NCBI GenBank assembly: GCA_003279585.1
Contig: QCHH01000006.1
Span: forward strand, 1 to 64,000
Source of the DNA: Prochlorococcus sp. AG-402-A08
Lineage (GTDB): Bacteria > Cyanobacteriota > Cyanobacteriia > PCC-6307 > Cyanobiaceae
Reading direction: 5' to 3'
Length of the DNA: 64,000 bases
Shown here: in pieces, positions 1 to 9,642 of the stretch
How the letters are laid out: every line of letters begins with the position of its first letter
How positions within the stretch are numbered: the stretch's first letter is position 1
Position numbers and translations under genes: made by a program
Notes under the pieces: generated by a model
What the model was told of the DNA's origin: nothing
Seen by the model: only the letters and a program-made list of their open reading frames with translations
The model's database searches: none

Positions 1-636
1 GCCCCAGGGAATAAATCTGGAACTTTAGTTAATGGATTAATCAATCATTGCCCAGACTTACCTGGCATAGGAGGCAAATTAAGGCCGGGAATAGTTCATC
101 GCTTAGATAAAGACACAACTGGATGCATTGTCGTAGCAAAGACTCAAGAAGCCTTAGTTAAACTACAAATTCAAATACAAAAAAGAGTAGCCTCAAGAAA
201 CTATCTTGCTGTTGTCCATGGAGCAATTAAGGACAATGAAGGTATGATTGTCGGATGTATTGGTCGACATCCAAAAGATAGAAAAAAATATGCTGTGGTT
301 GATGAAGAATCTGGTAGATATGCTTGTACACATTGGAAATTAATTGAAAATCTAGGAAATTTCTCCCTTCTTAAATTCAAACTTGATACAGGTAGAACGC
401 ATCAAATTCGTGTTCATAGTGCACACATAGGTCATCCAATTATTGGAGACCAAACCTACAGTAGGTGTAAAAAATTACCTATTAAACTTATTGGCCAAGC
501 TTTACATGCAGTTGAATTGGGTTTAATCCACCCAATAACATTAGAAAAAATGAAATTCACAGCTCCATTACCTCAAGATTTTGAACGACTTTTAAAAGTG
601 TTAAAACCTAAAAAAAATATTTTTACGGAAGTCTAG
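1..636 (+). CDS. RluA-family 23S rRNA pseudouridine synthase (5' end outside window)
   Basis: This is the C-terminal 211 codons of an RluA/RluD-type pseudouridine synthase, which isomerises uridines in rRNA. The open frame runs in from the window edge, so the true start lies upstream; a first internal ATG at 244 is not the start. The catalytic signature HRLDKDTTG, whose Asp is the family nucleophile, is at fragment residues 33-41. The later conserved segments TGRTHQIRVH and HPIIGD are also present. The N-terminal S4 domain cannot be checked. The last 14 nt overlap the convergent ABC gene. The family call is secure; which uridine is modified is not. Confidence 0.93.
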   Translation, partial: APGNKSGTLVNGLINHCPDLPGIGGKLRPGIVHRLDKDTTGCIVVAKTQEALVKLQIQIQKRVASRNYLAVVHGAIKDNEGMIVGCIGRHPKDRKKYAVVDEESGRYACTHWKLIENLGNFSLLKFKLDTGRTHQIRVHSAHIGHPIIGDQTYSRCKKLPIKLIGQALHAVELGLIHPITLEKMKFTAPLPQDFERLLKVLKPKKNIFTEV

Positions 637-2224
637 GACAAGCCTCCACCATCTTTTTTGTTAGGTATTGTTGAGGATGGTTTAACAAATTTTTTCCAGA
701 ATTCTCTTCTATAATTTTTCCCTTATCAAACACTAATACTCTGTGACAAAAGCCTGACGCAACAGACAAATCATGAGTTATGAACAAAATAGACAGTCTT
801 AATTTTCCTTGTAAAGAGCGTAGTAACTCCAAAACTTCCGCTTGAATTTCTACATCTAACATACTGACACTTTCATCACAGATAAGTATTTTTGGACTAA
901 GTGCCAGTGCTCTTGCAATAGCTACTCGTTGCTGTTGACCACCTGAAAGTTGAGAAGGTAAACGTTTTTCATACATTATTGAGGGCGTTAACCCAACTAG
1001 TTCTAAAAGATTACGAGCTTTTTCTCTAGCTTGAGATCGACTTAACAATTTATGGATAAGAATTGGATCTATAATTGCATCAATTACTGACATCTTAGGA
1101 TTCAAAGAAGCAGAAGGATCTTGGAAAATAATTTGAATATATTTACGTAATGGTTTCAAAGATTTTCTATTAATAGTTGAAATATTTTTTCCAAGAAAAA
1201 AAACACTTCCACCTCTTGTAGGTAACAAACGAGTCAACGCTCTACATAGAGTGCTCTTGCCACATCCTGACGGGCCTACGATACCAAGAGTTTCACCTTC
1301 ATGAAGTGAAAACGTAACTTCATTAACAGCCTTCAACCAAAAAGAATTGAAAGGCCAAAAGCCCGAATTATGCCAGCAACGTAATCTATTGACTCTTAAC
1401 AATTCACTACTTTTATTCATTCTTTCTCTCTCAGAACCCTCTAAAAACTTTCCTGCATTCACTAATTTTTGAGCAATATAAGTTTTTGGATTACCAACTA
1501 TCTCTTTAATATTTCCAGATTCTACTATTTTCCCATCATCAAGTATTGCAATTTTATTACACCATTTATATGCCATCGATAAATCATGACTAATTAATAG
1601 TAAAGCAGTACCAATCTCATCACAAAGCAAACTCAATTCACTCATAATTTGATCAGAAACTATGGTATCTAAACTAGTTGTAGGTTCGTCAGCAATTATC
1701 AAAGGAGGTCTTAAACAAATTGCCAAAGCAATTGCTACACGTTGTCGCATCCCTCCACTAAATTCATGTGGAAAAGAATTAAATCTTAAAGGTTCTATTC
1801 CAACTTTCTCTAATAAGCTTTTAGCTTTTTTTACTAAGTTATAAATAGGTTCAGAATTATCATGAGCTCTAAAGGTATCAACCAAATGATCGCCAACAGT
1901 CATTAAAGGATTTAAACGTGACATTGGATCCTGAAAAATCAATCCAACCTCTTTCCCTCGAATAGTTTGCAGAGAAAGTTTATCTAGGTCCAATACATTT
2001 GTTCCATTTACAACAATCTCGCCATTACAAACAGATCCATTGGGAAGGAGCTGCATTACAGCCTTAGCAACAGTACTCTTACCACATCCTGAACTACCAA
2101 CTAATGCAAGCCTGTCTCCACGATACATATTAAGACTTAAACCTTTTAATACGTAAGTAGCAGTATTTGGATAAATAGCATTTAATTTAGTTATCTTTAA
2201 AACTTCTTTTGATGAATTATTCAT
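623..2224 (-). CDS. ABC transporter ATP-binding protein with two fused ATPase domains (oligopeptide/nickel type)
   Basis: The 533-residue protein contains two complete ABC ATPase domains. The first has Walker A GSSGCGKST at residues 43-51, signature FSGGMRQ at 154-160 and Walker B LIIADEP near 174-180. The second has Walker A GPSGCGKST at 316-324 and signature LSGGQQQR near 428. This tandem layout matches fused DppD-DppF or OppD-OppF type ATPases of peptide/nickel/glutathione importers. No permease or solute-binding protein gene is next to it, so the substrate cannot be told. It would work as a peripheral membrane ATPase. It lies divergent from the (p)ppGpp synthetase gene, 49 nt away. Confidence 0.92.
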   Translation of the reverse strand: MNNSSKEVLKITKLNAIYPNTATYVLKGLSLNMYRGDRLALVGSSGCGKSTVAKAVMQLLPNGSVCNGEIVVNGTNVLDLDKLSLQTIRGKEVGLIFQDPMSRLNPLMTVGDHLVDTFRAHDNSEPIYNLVKKAKSLLEKVGIEPLRFNSFPHEFSGGMRQRVAIALAICLRPPLIIADEPTTSLDTIVSDQIMSELSLLCDEIGTALLLISHDLSMAYKWCNKIAILDDGKIVESGNIKEIVGNPKTYIAQKLVNAGKFLEGSERERMNKSSELLRVNRLRCWHNSGFWPFNSFWLKAVNEVTFSLHEGETLGIVGPSGCGKSTLCRALTRLLPTRGGSVFFLGKNISTINRKSLKPLRKYIQIIFQDPSASLNPKMSVIDAIIDPILIHKLLSRSQAREKARNLLELVGLTPSIMYEKRLPSQLSGGQQQRVAIARALALSPKILICDESVSMLDVEIQAEVLELLRSLQGKLRLSILFITHDLSVASGFCHRVLVFDKGKIIEENSGKNLLNHPQQYLTKKMVEACPRLP

Positions 2225-2273
2225 GAAAAGGTAGCAGGAAATGTTGAGTTTGAATAAAATAAATTAAGCTCCG

Positions 2274-4616
2274 GTGCTGATGCCTAAAGTCACCTCTGCA
2301 CACAATTCAAGCCAGACTCATATAGTCTGTGATGAATTTTTCAATGGCCAGCCGGAACTTAAAACTCATCAGATCAAACATATTGATGATTATGAAATTA
2401 TTTTGCCAGAGTGGTTAAAAAATTGCATTGAAAATATTCCACCAGGGATAGGGGCAAGTTGTCCAAGAGATTCTGAAGCACTTTTAGTTGCTGCTTTTGA
2501 TCTTGCATTTCAATTACATAAAGGGCAATACAGAAAAAGTGGGGAACCTTACATAACCCATCCAGTTGCAGTAGCTGACTTACTTAGAGAGATAGGTGCA
2601 AGCGCTAGTGTAATTGCAGCAGGTTTTTTACATGACGTAGTAGAAGATACAGACATAACTCCAGAGCAACTCGAGGGATATTTTGGCAGTGAAGTTAGAT
2701 ACTTAGTTGAAGGTGTGACTAAATTAGGCGGAATCCACTTTAATAATCGAACAGAAGCACAAGCAGAAAACCTTCGTAAAATGTTTCTAGCTATGGCTAG
2801 CGATATTCGAGTGGTACTTGTCAAGCTTGCAGATAGGCTTCACAATATGAGAACTATCAGTTACTTAGATAAAGAAAAGCAAACTCGAATAGCTAAAGAA
2901 ACGAGAGAAATTTATGCTCCTCTCGCAAACCGTTTAGGAATAGGACGTTTCAAATGGGAACTAGAGGACCTAGCATTTAAACTCATAGAGCCAGATCCAT
3001 TCCGAGAAATTCAACAACAAATAGCTAGCAAACGTAGCGAAAGAGAAGACAGATTAAATATAACTGTTCAATTACTAAAAGATCGCTTGGACGCAGCAGG
3101 ACTTAGCGCATGTGAAGTTAGTGGAAGGCCAAAGCATTTATATGGAATATGGAGCAAAATGCAAAGACAACAAAAAGAATTTCATGAAATTTTTGATGTT
3201 GCGGCCTTAAGAATTCTTGTCTCAGATGTCGAGACATGTTACCGAGCTCTTGCTGTTGTTCATGACACATTCAGACCAATACCTGGACGGTTTAAAGACT
3301 ATATAGGCCTTCCAAAACCAAATGGCTACCAGTCCCTGCATACAGCTGTAATTGGCCGGCACAGGCCTATTGAAGTACAAATCAGAACACCTGAAATGCA
3401 TAGGGTTTCAGAATTTGGAATTGCAGCTCATTGGAAGTATAAAGAAGGAGGATCTCCTGCTAATCCTGATTCAGAAAAATTTAATTGGTTACGCCAATTA
3501 GTTGAATGGCAACAAGAAGATGGGGTTAATGATCACAATGACTACCTTGCATCAATTAAGGAGGACTTATTTGATGAAGAAGTATTTGTTTTTACTCCAA
3601 AAGGTGATGTTTTGGGTTTAAGAAATGGTTCAACAGCTATCGATTTTGCTTATCGTATTCATTCTGAGGTAGGGAATCATTGCAATGGAGCTAGAATTAA
3701 CGATCGTCTTTGCGTGCTATCAACACCGCTAGAGAATGGAGATTTCGTTGAGATCCTTACTCACAAGAGCTCTCATCCAAGCTTAGATTGGTTAAACTAT
3801 GTAGCCACACCCACAGCTAAAAATCGCATTAGACAATGGTATAAAAAAAGTCATCGTCAAGAAACAATATTAAGAGGGAAAGAATTACTAGAACAAGAAT
3901 TTGGTCGTAAAGGAATTGATAATTTACTGAAAGGTGAAGCAATAACAAAAGTTGCAGAGAGATGTAATCTAAAGTCTACGGAAGATTTATTAGCCGCGCT
4001 TGGATTTGGGGCATTAACCCTACATCAAGTAATTAATAGATTTAGAGAGGAGATTAAAATACAAAACCAGCTGCCTGAGACAGAATTAAGCGATATTGAG
4101 CTGGCGAACCAAATTGGATCACAAGCAAATCTAGCTTCAACTAAATCAAAAACATCCCAAACAAAATATTCACCAATAATTGGCTTAGAAGGACTTGACT
4201 ATCGACTAGGGGGATGTTGCAGCCCTTTACCAGGAGAATCAATACTTGGAACAGTTGCACTTGGTAATCATGGGATCACGATACATCGAACTAATTGTGT
4301 CAATGTACAATCAGTACCTAACAATAGAAGACTATCCGTTAAGTGGAATAGCAATAAACATATCAAAGAAGAGAAATTTCCTATTCAATTAAGAATTGAA
4401 GTTATTGATAGAGTCGGAGTACTTAAAGACATATTAATGAGACTTTCTGATAGGGGTATTAATGTAATCGATGCAAGAGTTAAGACGTCTCATGGTAAGC
4501 CTGCTTGCATAGACCTGAGAGTGGAACTGGAAAGCGTTAATCAATTAGAAATTACTATCAATCAAATACGTTCAATGGTTGATGTCTTAGATATCGCAAG
4601 GACAGGAATTAATTAA
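2274..4616 (+). CDS. spoT: Bifunctional (p)ppGpp synthetase/hydrolase (RelA/SpoT homologue)
   Basis: This is a long RSH protein of 780 residues, made from a GTG at 2274 or an ATG two codons later at 2280. An HD hydrolase domain is clear, with FLHDVVED near residues 118-125 and KLADRLHNMR near 184-193. The synthetase domain carries RFKD at 339-342 followed by GLPKPNGYQSLHT. The RxKD form, rather than ExDD, is the version found in enzymes that both make and degrade (p)ppGpp. A TGS domain follows near 434-495, then a Cys-rich segment (GGCCSPLPG), and a C-terminal ACT domain from about 705. It appears to be the only RSH gene in the window. Confidence 0.97.
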   Translation: MLMPKVTSAHNSSQTHIVCDEFFNGQPELKTHQIKHIDDYEIILPEWLKNCIENIPPGIGASCPRDSEALLVAAFDLAFQLHKGQYRKSGEPYITHPVAVADLLREIGASASVIAAGFLHDVVEDTDITPEQLEGYFGSEVRYLVEGVTKLGGIHFNNRTEAQAENLRKMFLAMASDIRVVLVKLADRLHNMRTISYLDKEKQTRIAKETREIYAPLANRLGIGRFKWELEDLAFKLIEPDPFREIQQQIASKRSEREDRLNITVQLLKDRLDAAGLSACEVSGRPKHLYGIWSKMQRQQKEFHEIFDVAALRILVSDVETCYRALAVVHDTFRPIPGRFKDYIGLPKPNGYQSLHTAVIGRHRPIEVQIRTPEMHRVSEFGIAAHWKYKEGGSPANPDSEKFNWLRQLVEWQQEDGVNDHNDYLASIKEDLFDEEVFVFTPKGDVLGLRNGSTAIDFAYRIHSEVGNHCNGARINDRLCVLSTPLENGDFVEILTHKSSHPSLDWLNYVATPTAKNRIRQWYKKSHRQETILRGKELLEQEFGRKGIDNLLKGEAITKVAERCNLKSTEDLLAALGFGALTLHQVINRFREEIKIQNQLPETELSDIELANQIGSQANLASTKSKTSQTKYSPIIGLEGLDYRLGGCCSPLPGESILGTVALGNHGITIHRTNCVNVQSVPNNRRLSVKWNSNKHIKEEKFPIQLRIEVIDRVGVLKDILMRLSDRGINVIDARVKTSHGKPACIDLRVELESVNQLEITINQIRSMVDVLDIARTGIN

Positions 4617-4650
4617 CTTTTTAAATAAATGATATCTAATATATAAAAAT

Positions 4651-5106
4651 TTAAATTTTATTAGAAAGTTTTTTGAGTAAAAAATATAGACCCAAACCAC
4701 CAACTGTTCCAGTCAAAAGACCCATACATATCGATCCCATTATTAGTCGTGAACTCAAGTACCAACCTTGAGACCACAACTCATTAGTAGTTATATGGCT
4801 AAAATCTACTATATTTTTATCTTTATTAAGTATTAGAGAGCCTAGTCTATAATTAAAATAATAAAGAGGAATATAAGTAAATGGGTTGCTAATCCAGGTT
4901 CCAATAGCAGCCAAAATACTATTCCCCTTGAAGATTTTTGCTAAAAATACACCCATCAAGGTTTGCAAACCAAAGAATGGAAAGCAACCACTAAATATCC
5001 CCATGCCCAATCCTAAAGCCCGCTGAGAAGGAGAACCTTCCTGATTCCAGAGCCAAGAGATAAATTTACGAATTCTTTGTATTAGATTTAGGAAGATTTT
5101 TTTCAT
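4651..5106 (-). CDS. DUF2062 domain membrane protein
   Basis: This 151-residue protein resembles the DUF2062 family. It has a basic N-terminus (residues 1-15), then GMGIFSGCFPFFGLQT and the characteristic WISNPFTYIPLYY segment near 90-105. There are about three hydrophobic stretches, including one at the C-terminus (GLLTGTVGGLGLYFLL), so it should be an inner-membrane protein. Its biochemical role is unknown. It converges on the (p)ppGpp synthetase gene with a 34 nt A+T-rich gap, and it is divergent from mnmE. Confidence 0.82.
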   Translation of the reverse strand: MKKIFLNLIQRIRKFISWLWNQEGSPSQRALGLGMGIFSGCFPFFGLQTLMGVFLAKIFKGNSILAAIGTWISNPFTYIPLYYFNYRLGSLILNKDKNIVDFSHITTNELWSQGWYLSSRLIMGSICMGLLTGTVGGLGLYFLLKKLSNKI

Positions 5107-5177
5107 ATTTTAAAAAATCCTGGTCCAAAAAAGAAACCTAGATTTGATCTTAGTGAAGATTGCGTGATTATTTATTA

Positions 5178-6572
5178 ATGAATTCGTTTTCCCCTACTGA
5201 AGATACCATTGCTGCTATTGCAACTGCCGTTTCTCCCGGCCAAGGAAGCATCGCTGCTATTAGGATCTCTGGCTCCTCAGCCATTGAGATAACAAAAACC
5301 ATTGTTCATATTCCTGGAATACACGATTGGAGCACTCACAAAGTACTTTATGGACATGTAACTGAAACAAATCAAACAATCTATATCGATGAAGTATTAA
5401 TACTAATCATGAAAGGGCCGCGAAGCTTTACAGGTGAAGATGTAGTAGAAATTCATTGCCATGGTGGAATAATTGCTGTGCAGAAGATCCTAGAAAGAAT
5501 ACTGAATATCCCAAGCGTTCGAAGAGCAGAGCCAGGTGAGTTTAGTCAACGAGCAGTACTGAATGGTCGTATAAGCCTGACTCAAGCAGAATCAATTAGT
5601 GAACTAGTGGCAGCAAGAAGTAGAAAAGCTGCAGAGCTCGCTATTAATGGAATTGAAGGAAATATTCAAACTACGATTCTATCAATCAGGAAACGATTGA
5701 TAGAACAACTAACGGAAATCGAAGCAAGAATAGATTTTGAAGAAGACCTTCCAATTTTAGATGAAACACAGGTAAAAAATAAAATTATCGAAATCCAAAA
5801 AGATCTTAACGAACTAATTGATAATGCTAAAAGAGGATCATGGGTTCGTTCTGGCTTAAAAGTTGCACTGACCGGGAAACCTAATGTAGGGAAAAGCTCC
5901 TTACTGAATAGGCTTTCCAAGCAAGAAAAAGCCATTGTGACTGATCTGCCTGGAACTACTAGAGACCTTTTGGAAAGTGAGATTGTTTTAGACGGAATAC
6001 CGGTAACTTTTATTGATACAGCAGGTCTAAGAAAGACTACAAATATCATCGAAAAAATTGGTATTTCTAGAACTAAAAAAACTTTATTTCAAGCTGATCT
6101 CATCATATTAATCTTTGATTATTCAAACGGTTGGAATAGCGAGGATGAATCAATACTAAAACAATTACCCAAAAATATTCCACTCTTGATTGTAGGCAAT
6201 AAATCTGATTTAAAGAATAATCAATCTTTTGAAAAAGTTCCAAAATATATATTAGAAAAAGAAAATCTAGTTATTATAAGTGCAAAAACTGGAAATGGAG
6301 AAGATGATCTAATTAATTACCTTCTAAAAATATGTGGTTCTTCTCAAACGCATGGATTGGATATTGCTCTAAATGAAAGACAAGTTGACTTAGCCAGGTC
6401 AACTTTGGAGTCACTGGAGAATATTCATAAAGTTTTTGATGAAAAGCTACCATGGGATTTCTGGACGATCGATTTAAGACAAGCTATTAATTATTTAGGA
6501 GAACTAACTGGAGAAGATTTAACAGAAAGCTTACTTGATAATATATTTTCAAAATTCTGTATTGGTAAATAA
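5178..6572 (+). CDS. mnmE: tRNA uridine-5-carboxymethylaminomethyl modification GTPase MnmE (TrmE)
   Basis: MnmE works with MnmG to modify U34 of certain tRNAs. From the ATG at 5178 the protein has 464 residues, normal for the family. A TTG at 5160 would add six residues that do not fit; the conserved N-terminus TEDTIAAIATAVSPGQGSIA follows soon after the ATG. The folate-binding N-terminal domain and helical domain surround a G domain with GKPNVGKS at 233-240, DLPGTTRD, DTAGLR and NKSD. The C-terminus ends in FCIGK, the invariant CxGK motif. The partner MnmG is not in this window. Confidence 0.97.
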   Translation: MNSFSPTEDTIAAIATAVSPGQGSIAAIRISGSSAIEITKTIVHIPGIHDWSTHKVLYGHVTETNQTIYIDEVLILIMKGPRSFTGEDVVEIHCHGGIIAVQKILERILNIPSVRRAEPGEFSQRAVLNGRISLTQAESISELVAARSRKAAELAINGIEGNIQTTILSIRKRLIEQLTEIEARIDFEEDLPILDETQVKNKIIEIQKDLNELIDNAKRGSWVRSGLKVALTGKPNVGKSSLLNRLSKQEKAIVTDLPGTTRDLLESEIVLDGIPVTFIDTAGLRKTTNIIEKIGISRTKKTLFQADLIILIFDYSNGWNSEDESILKQLPKNIPLLIVGNKSDLKNNQSFEKVPKYILEKENLVIISAKTGNGEDDLINYLLKICGSSQTHGLDIALNERQVDLARSTLESLENIHKVFDEKLPWDFWTIDLRQAINYLGELTGEDLTESLLDNIFSKFCIGK

Positions 6573-6590
6573 TCAAGCAATTTTTGTCGT

Positions 6591-6659
6591 CTAGTTATTA
6601 TCTATTGTAAAAATATAATATAAATAGTAGCAAACCCCTCCAATCAATACAGCAACCAT
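6591..6659 (-). CDS. Possible small single-span membrane peptide (22 aa; up to 34 aa from an upstream TTG at 6695)
   Basis: A minus-strand frame from ATG at 6659 encodes 22 residues, beginning MVAVLIGGVCYYLYYIF, which would form one transmembrane helix with a polar tail (TIDNN). An upstream in-frame TTG at 6695 would add EQVDVVHSVNI. It resembles the size and build of small photosystem, cytochrome b6f or NDH-1 subunits, but I cannot match it to any of them. No clear ribosome-binding site is visible. It could be a chance ORF. Confidence 0.25.
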   Translation of the reverse strand: MVAVLIGGVCYYLYYIFTIDNN

Positions 6660-6848
6660 AATATTCACACTATGAACTACGTCCACTTGTTCCAAACAGT
6701 CGAGAGTAAACTAATTAAAGCATATGGTTAACATATGACAAAGAAAAAATACTAAAAAATTTCTATTTTCTTAAATATATTTAAGACAAAGATAATTAGA
6801 TGAAATTAAAAAAATAGAAAAAATATTTTTTATAAATGCTTTCAGGAT

Positions 6849-6857
6849 TGGTATAGT
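6849..6857 (+). promoter_or_regulatory. Candidate extended -10 promoter element upstream of nadC
   Basis: TGG followed by TATAGT (6852-6857) forms a TGnTATAnT-type extended -10 box about 22 nt before the nadC GTG codon. No convincing -35 box is seen about 17 nt upstream. The call rests on the motif alone. Confidence 0.3.
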
Positions 6858-6878
6858 AATGAATGTATTTGTTGTATT

Positions 6879-7742
6879 GTGGATCTTCGCTCACCAAAGC
6901 TACATAAAATATTAGATACCTGGATTGAAGAAGATCTTGGTGATGGAGACCTCACAAGATTTGTCCTCAACGACAGCAGTGCATCAGCTCATTGGGTTGC
7001 AAAAGATGATGGCACTTTTTGTGGTGGAGATCTTGTTAAACTAATATTTAAAAAAATTGATCCTCAAGTTGATATTCAACTTCTATTAGAGGATGGTCAA
7101 AAGTTTGAAAAAAATCAAAAACTCCTAGAACTAAAAGGGTCATCGTCTTCCTTAGTTGCAGGAGAGAGACTAACTCTTAATGTAGCCATGCATCTTTCTG
7201 GTATTGCTACATCTACAGCTTTACTGGTAACTAAACTATCAGGATCCAATGTGAGGTTAGCAGATACACGTAAAACGACTCCAGGTCTCAGAATATTCGA
7301 AAAATATGCCTTTCATTGTGGTGGCGGAATTAATCATAGACTTGGGTTGGATGATGCTGCCATGTTGAAAGAGAATCATATTGAATGGTCTGAGGGGATT
7401 AGCGAGAGTATCAAAATCTTAAAAAATACTCTTCCATGGACAAAAAAGATAATAGTCGAAGCAGAAACTCCCTCCCAAGCAAAAGAAGCTGTGGAGGCAG
7501 GCGCTGACGGGATTTTACTTGATGAAATGTCTATTCAAACCATAGAGAAATTAGTTCCAGAATTACGTCGACTTTCAAAAACTAGTAATTCCAAATACGT
7601 CTCACAAAATATTGTTATTGAAGTTTCTGGAATCGACCCAAATAATTTGTCTGACTATATTTTCACAGGTATTGATCTAATCTCAACTAGTGCTCCAATG
7701 ACTAAAAGCAAATGGATAGATTTCAGTATGCGCTTTGACTAA
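6879..7742 (+). CDS. nadC: Nicotinate-nucleotide pyrophosphorylase (quinolinate phosphoribosyltransferase)
   Basis: NadC converts quinolinate and PRPP to nicotinate mononucleotide in de novo NAD synthesis. The 287-residue protein starts at a GTG. The N-terminus carries EEDLGDGDLT, typical of the family. The substrate-binding core has ADTRKTTPGLR at 128-138, HRLGLDDAAMLKENH near 153-167, VEAETPSQA, GADGILLDEM and VEVSGI. Length and motif order are normal. No other nad biosynthetic gene is adjacent, although an NAD kinase lies at 35332-36237. argS follows after 76 nt on the same strand. Confidence 0.96.
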   Translation: MDLRSPKLHKILDTWIEEDLGDGDLTRFVLNDSSASAHWVAKDDGTFCGGDLVKLIFKKIDPQVDIQLLLEDGQKFEKNQKLLELKGSSSSLVAGERLTLNVAMHLSGIATSTALLVTKLSGSNVRLADTRKTTPGLRIFEKYAFHCGGGINHRLGLDDAAMLKENHIEWSEGISESIKILKNTLPWTKKIIVEAETPSQAKEAVEAGADGILLDEMSIQTIEKLVPELRRLSKTSNSKYVSQNIVIEVSGIDPNNLSDYIFTGIDLISTSAPMTKSKWIDFSMRFD

Positions 7743-7818
7743 AAAATGAATAAACGGTTTTCTGGCAACATCCTAAAAACAAAAAAATCTTAAAAGTATC
7801 TATCTAACCATAAACATC

Positions 7819-9642
7819 ATGCTTGAAATATCCTCCAGATTAGAAGAAGCCCTTAATAGAGCTTTCATCAAAGTATTTCCAAAAGAGGATCGAAGTTCAA
7901 AAACTTCTTCAATACTTACAAGTTCTAATTTAGTCCCCGCATCTAAGCCAGAATTTGGAGATTTTCAGATAAATTGTGCTTTATCACTGGCAAAAGAGAT
8001 AAAACAACCTCCTCGTGAAATTGCACAACAAATAGCTGATCAACTACAAAAAGATAATGATTTCGTTCAAATATGCAATCCACCACTCATTGCAGGTCCA
8101 GGTTTTATAAACCTATCTATTAACTCAAAAACACTTATATCGGAAATCCATTTTCGTCTAAATGATAAAAGATTGGGAATGCCTCTAAAAAAATTCAGTA
8201 GTGAAAAAATAGAAGAGGGGAAAAATAATAACCGCGTGATTATTGATTTTTCCAGTCCAAATATTGCTAAAGAAATGCATGTTGGGCACTTACGTTCAAC
8301 AATTATTGGAGACTCCTTAGCACGTGTTCTTGAATTCTGCGGTTATGAAGTCTTACGACTCAATCATGTGGGGGATTGGGGTACACAATTTGGCATGCTC
8401 ATCACTCATCTTAAAGAGGTTGTACCAGAGGCACTCCATACAAGAAATGTAGTGGAGATAAGCGATCTCGTGAATTTCTATCGTCAAGCAAAAAAAAGAT
8501 TTGATGAAGATAAAATCTTTCAAAACAAATCTAGAAATGAGGTTGTTAATTTACAAGCAGGTAACCAAGAAAGTCTCATTGCGTGGCAATTACTCTGCAA
8601 ACAATCCAGAAAAGAGTTTCAAAAGATCTACGATCGACTTGATATCAAGCTGACTGAAAGAGGTGAATCTTTCTATAACAAATTTTTAGTAGATGTTATT
8701 AATGATTTAAAAGATAAAAATTTACTAATAAATGATCAAGGGGCTCAATGTATTTTCCTTGATGGCGTAGTAGGAAAAGACGGGAAACCTCAACCAATAA
8801 TTATTCAAAAAAGTGATGGAGGTTTTAATTATGCAACGACTGATTTGGCAGCAATTAAATATAGATTAACTACTCCTCCACATGGAGATGGAGCTTTCCG
8901 GTTGATTTATGTCACAGATGCTGGGCAGGCATCACATTTCGCTGGGGTTTTTCAAATTGCAAAGCTTGCAAATTGGATTCCTAAAGATTGTCAAATTGAG
9001 CATGTCCCCTTTGGTCTTGTTCAAGGAGAAGATGGTAAGAAGTTAAAAACTCGATCAGGAGAAACAATTAGATTAGTAGACCTTCTGGATGAAGCAATTC
9101 AACGAGCAAGAGAAGATCTTAAAGATCGTCTCAAGACTGAAGGCAGATCCGAAAATGAAAGTTTTATAGATAAAGTTTCTACAACTGTCGGGATTGCAGC
9201 CATCAAGTATGCGGATCTAAGTCAAAATAGAGTTTCTAATTACCAATTTAGTTTTGACAAGATGCTCTCTTTGCAGGGAAATACAGCGCCATATTTACTT
9301 TATGCATTGGTACGAATAGCCGGAATATCGCGCAATGGTGGGGATTTAAATGTATCAAGTCAAAATATACAGTTCAATGAACCACAAGAATGGGCCTTGA
9401 TTCGCAAGCTATTACAACTTGATTGTATTATCACTGAAGTCGAAAGAGAACTGCTTCCTAATCGACTTTGCGGGTATTTATTTGAATTAAGTCAGATTTT
9501 TAACAGATTCTATGATCAAGTTCCTATTTTAAAAGCAAGTGAACCTGCAAGAACCAGTAGACTTGCTTTATGCTCTATCACTGCAGATACACTTAAACTG
9601 GGAATGAGTTTGTTAGGCATCCCTACTCTGGAAAGAATGTAA
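7819..9642 (+). CDS. argS: Arginyl-tRNA synthetase
   Basis: This class I synthetase charges tRNA-Arg with arginine. The 607-residue protein has an N-terminal Add-1 type domain (residues 1-110, including [10 protein letters not shown]), the ATP-binding signature MHVGHLRST with HVGH at 154-157, the [12 protein letters not shown] segment, and a C-terminal anticodon-binding DALR domain ending [19 protein letters not shown]. The catalytic loop [12 protein letters not shown] replaces the usual KMSKS, as is typical for ArgRS. Its stop codon overlaps the start of the next gene by one base, indicating translational coupling with hisC. Confidence 0.97.
   Translation: MLEISSRLEEALNRAFIKVFPKEDRSSKTSSILTSSNLVPASKPEFGDFQINCALSLAKEIKQPPREIAQQIADQLQKDNDFVQICNPPLIAGPGFINLSINSKTLISEIHFRLNDKRLGMPLKKFSSEKIEEGKNNNRVIIDFSSPNIAKEMHVGHLRSTIIGDSLARVLEFCGYEVLRLNHVGDWGTQFGMLITHLKEVVPEALHTRNVVEISDLVNFYRQAKKRFDEDKIFQNKSRNEVVNLQAGNQESLIAWQLLCKQSRKEFQKIYDRLDIKLTERGESFYNKFLVDVINDLKDKNLLINDQGAQCIFLDGVVGKDGKPQPIIIQKSDGGFNYATTDLAAIKYRLTTPPHGDGAFRLIYVTDAGQASHFAGVFQIAKLANWIPKDCQIEHVPFGLVQGEDGKKLKTRSGETIRLVDLLDEAIQRAREDLKDRLKTEGRSENESFIDKVSTTVGIAAIKYADLSQNRVSNYQFSFDKMLSLQGNTAPYLLYALVRIAGISRNGGDLNVSSQNIQFNEPQEWALIRKLLQLDCIITEVERELLPNRLCGYLFELSQIFNRFYDQVPILKASEPARTSRLALCSITADTLKLGMSLLGIPTLERM

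Larger units (their letters stand above)
6573..6878. other. 306-nt A+T-rich intergenic region between mnmE and nadC
   Basis: This is the longest gap in the window. It holds a possible small minus-strand ORF (6591-6659 or 6591-6695), a dyad with CATATG arms around GTTAA at 6721-6737, a perfect 16-nt palindrome CTTAAATATATTTAAG at 6770-6785, and a candidate extended -10 element for nadC near 6849-6857. No tRNA-like fold or known small RNA was recognised. Confidence 0.7.

Noticed and set aside
2549-2824. Minus-strand ORF inside the (p)ppGpp synthetase gene
   Set aside because: It lies fully antisense to a strongly conserved HD domain and has no recognisable motif.
4646-4659. AAAATTTAAATTTT palindrome between spoT and the DUF2062 gene as a terminator
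   Set aside because: No loop, no G-C pairs, and it runs into the DUF2062 stop codon; too weak to call.
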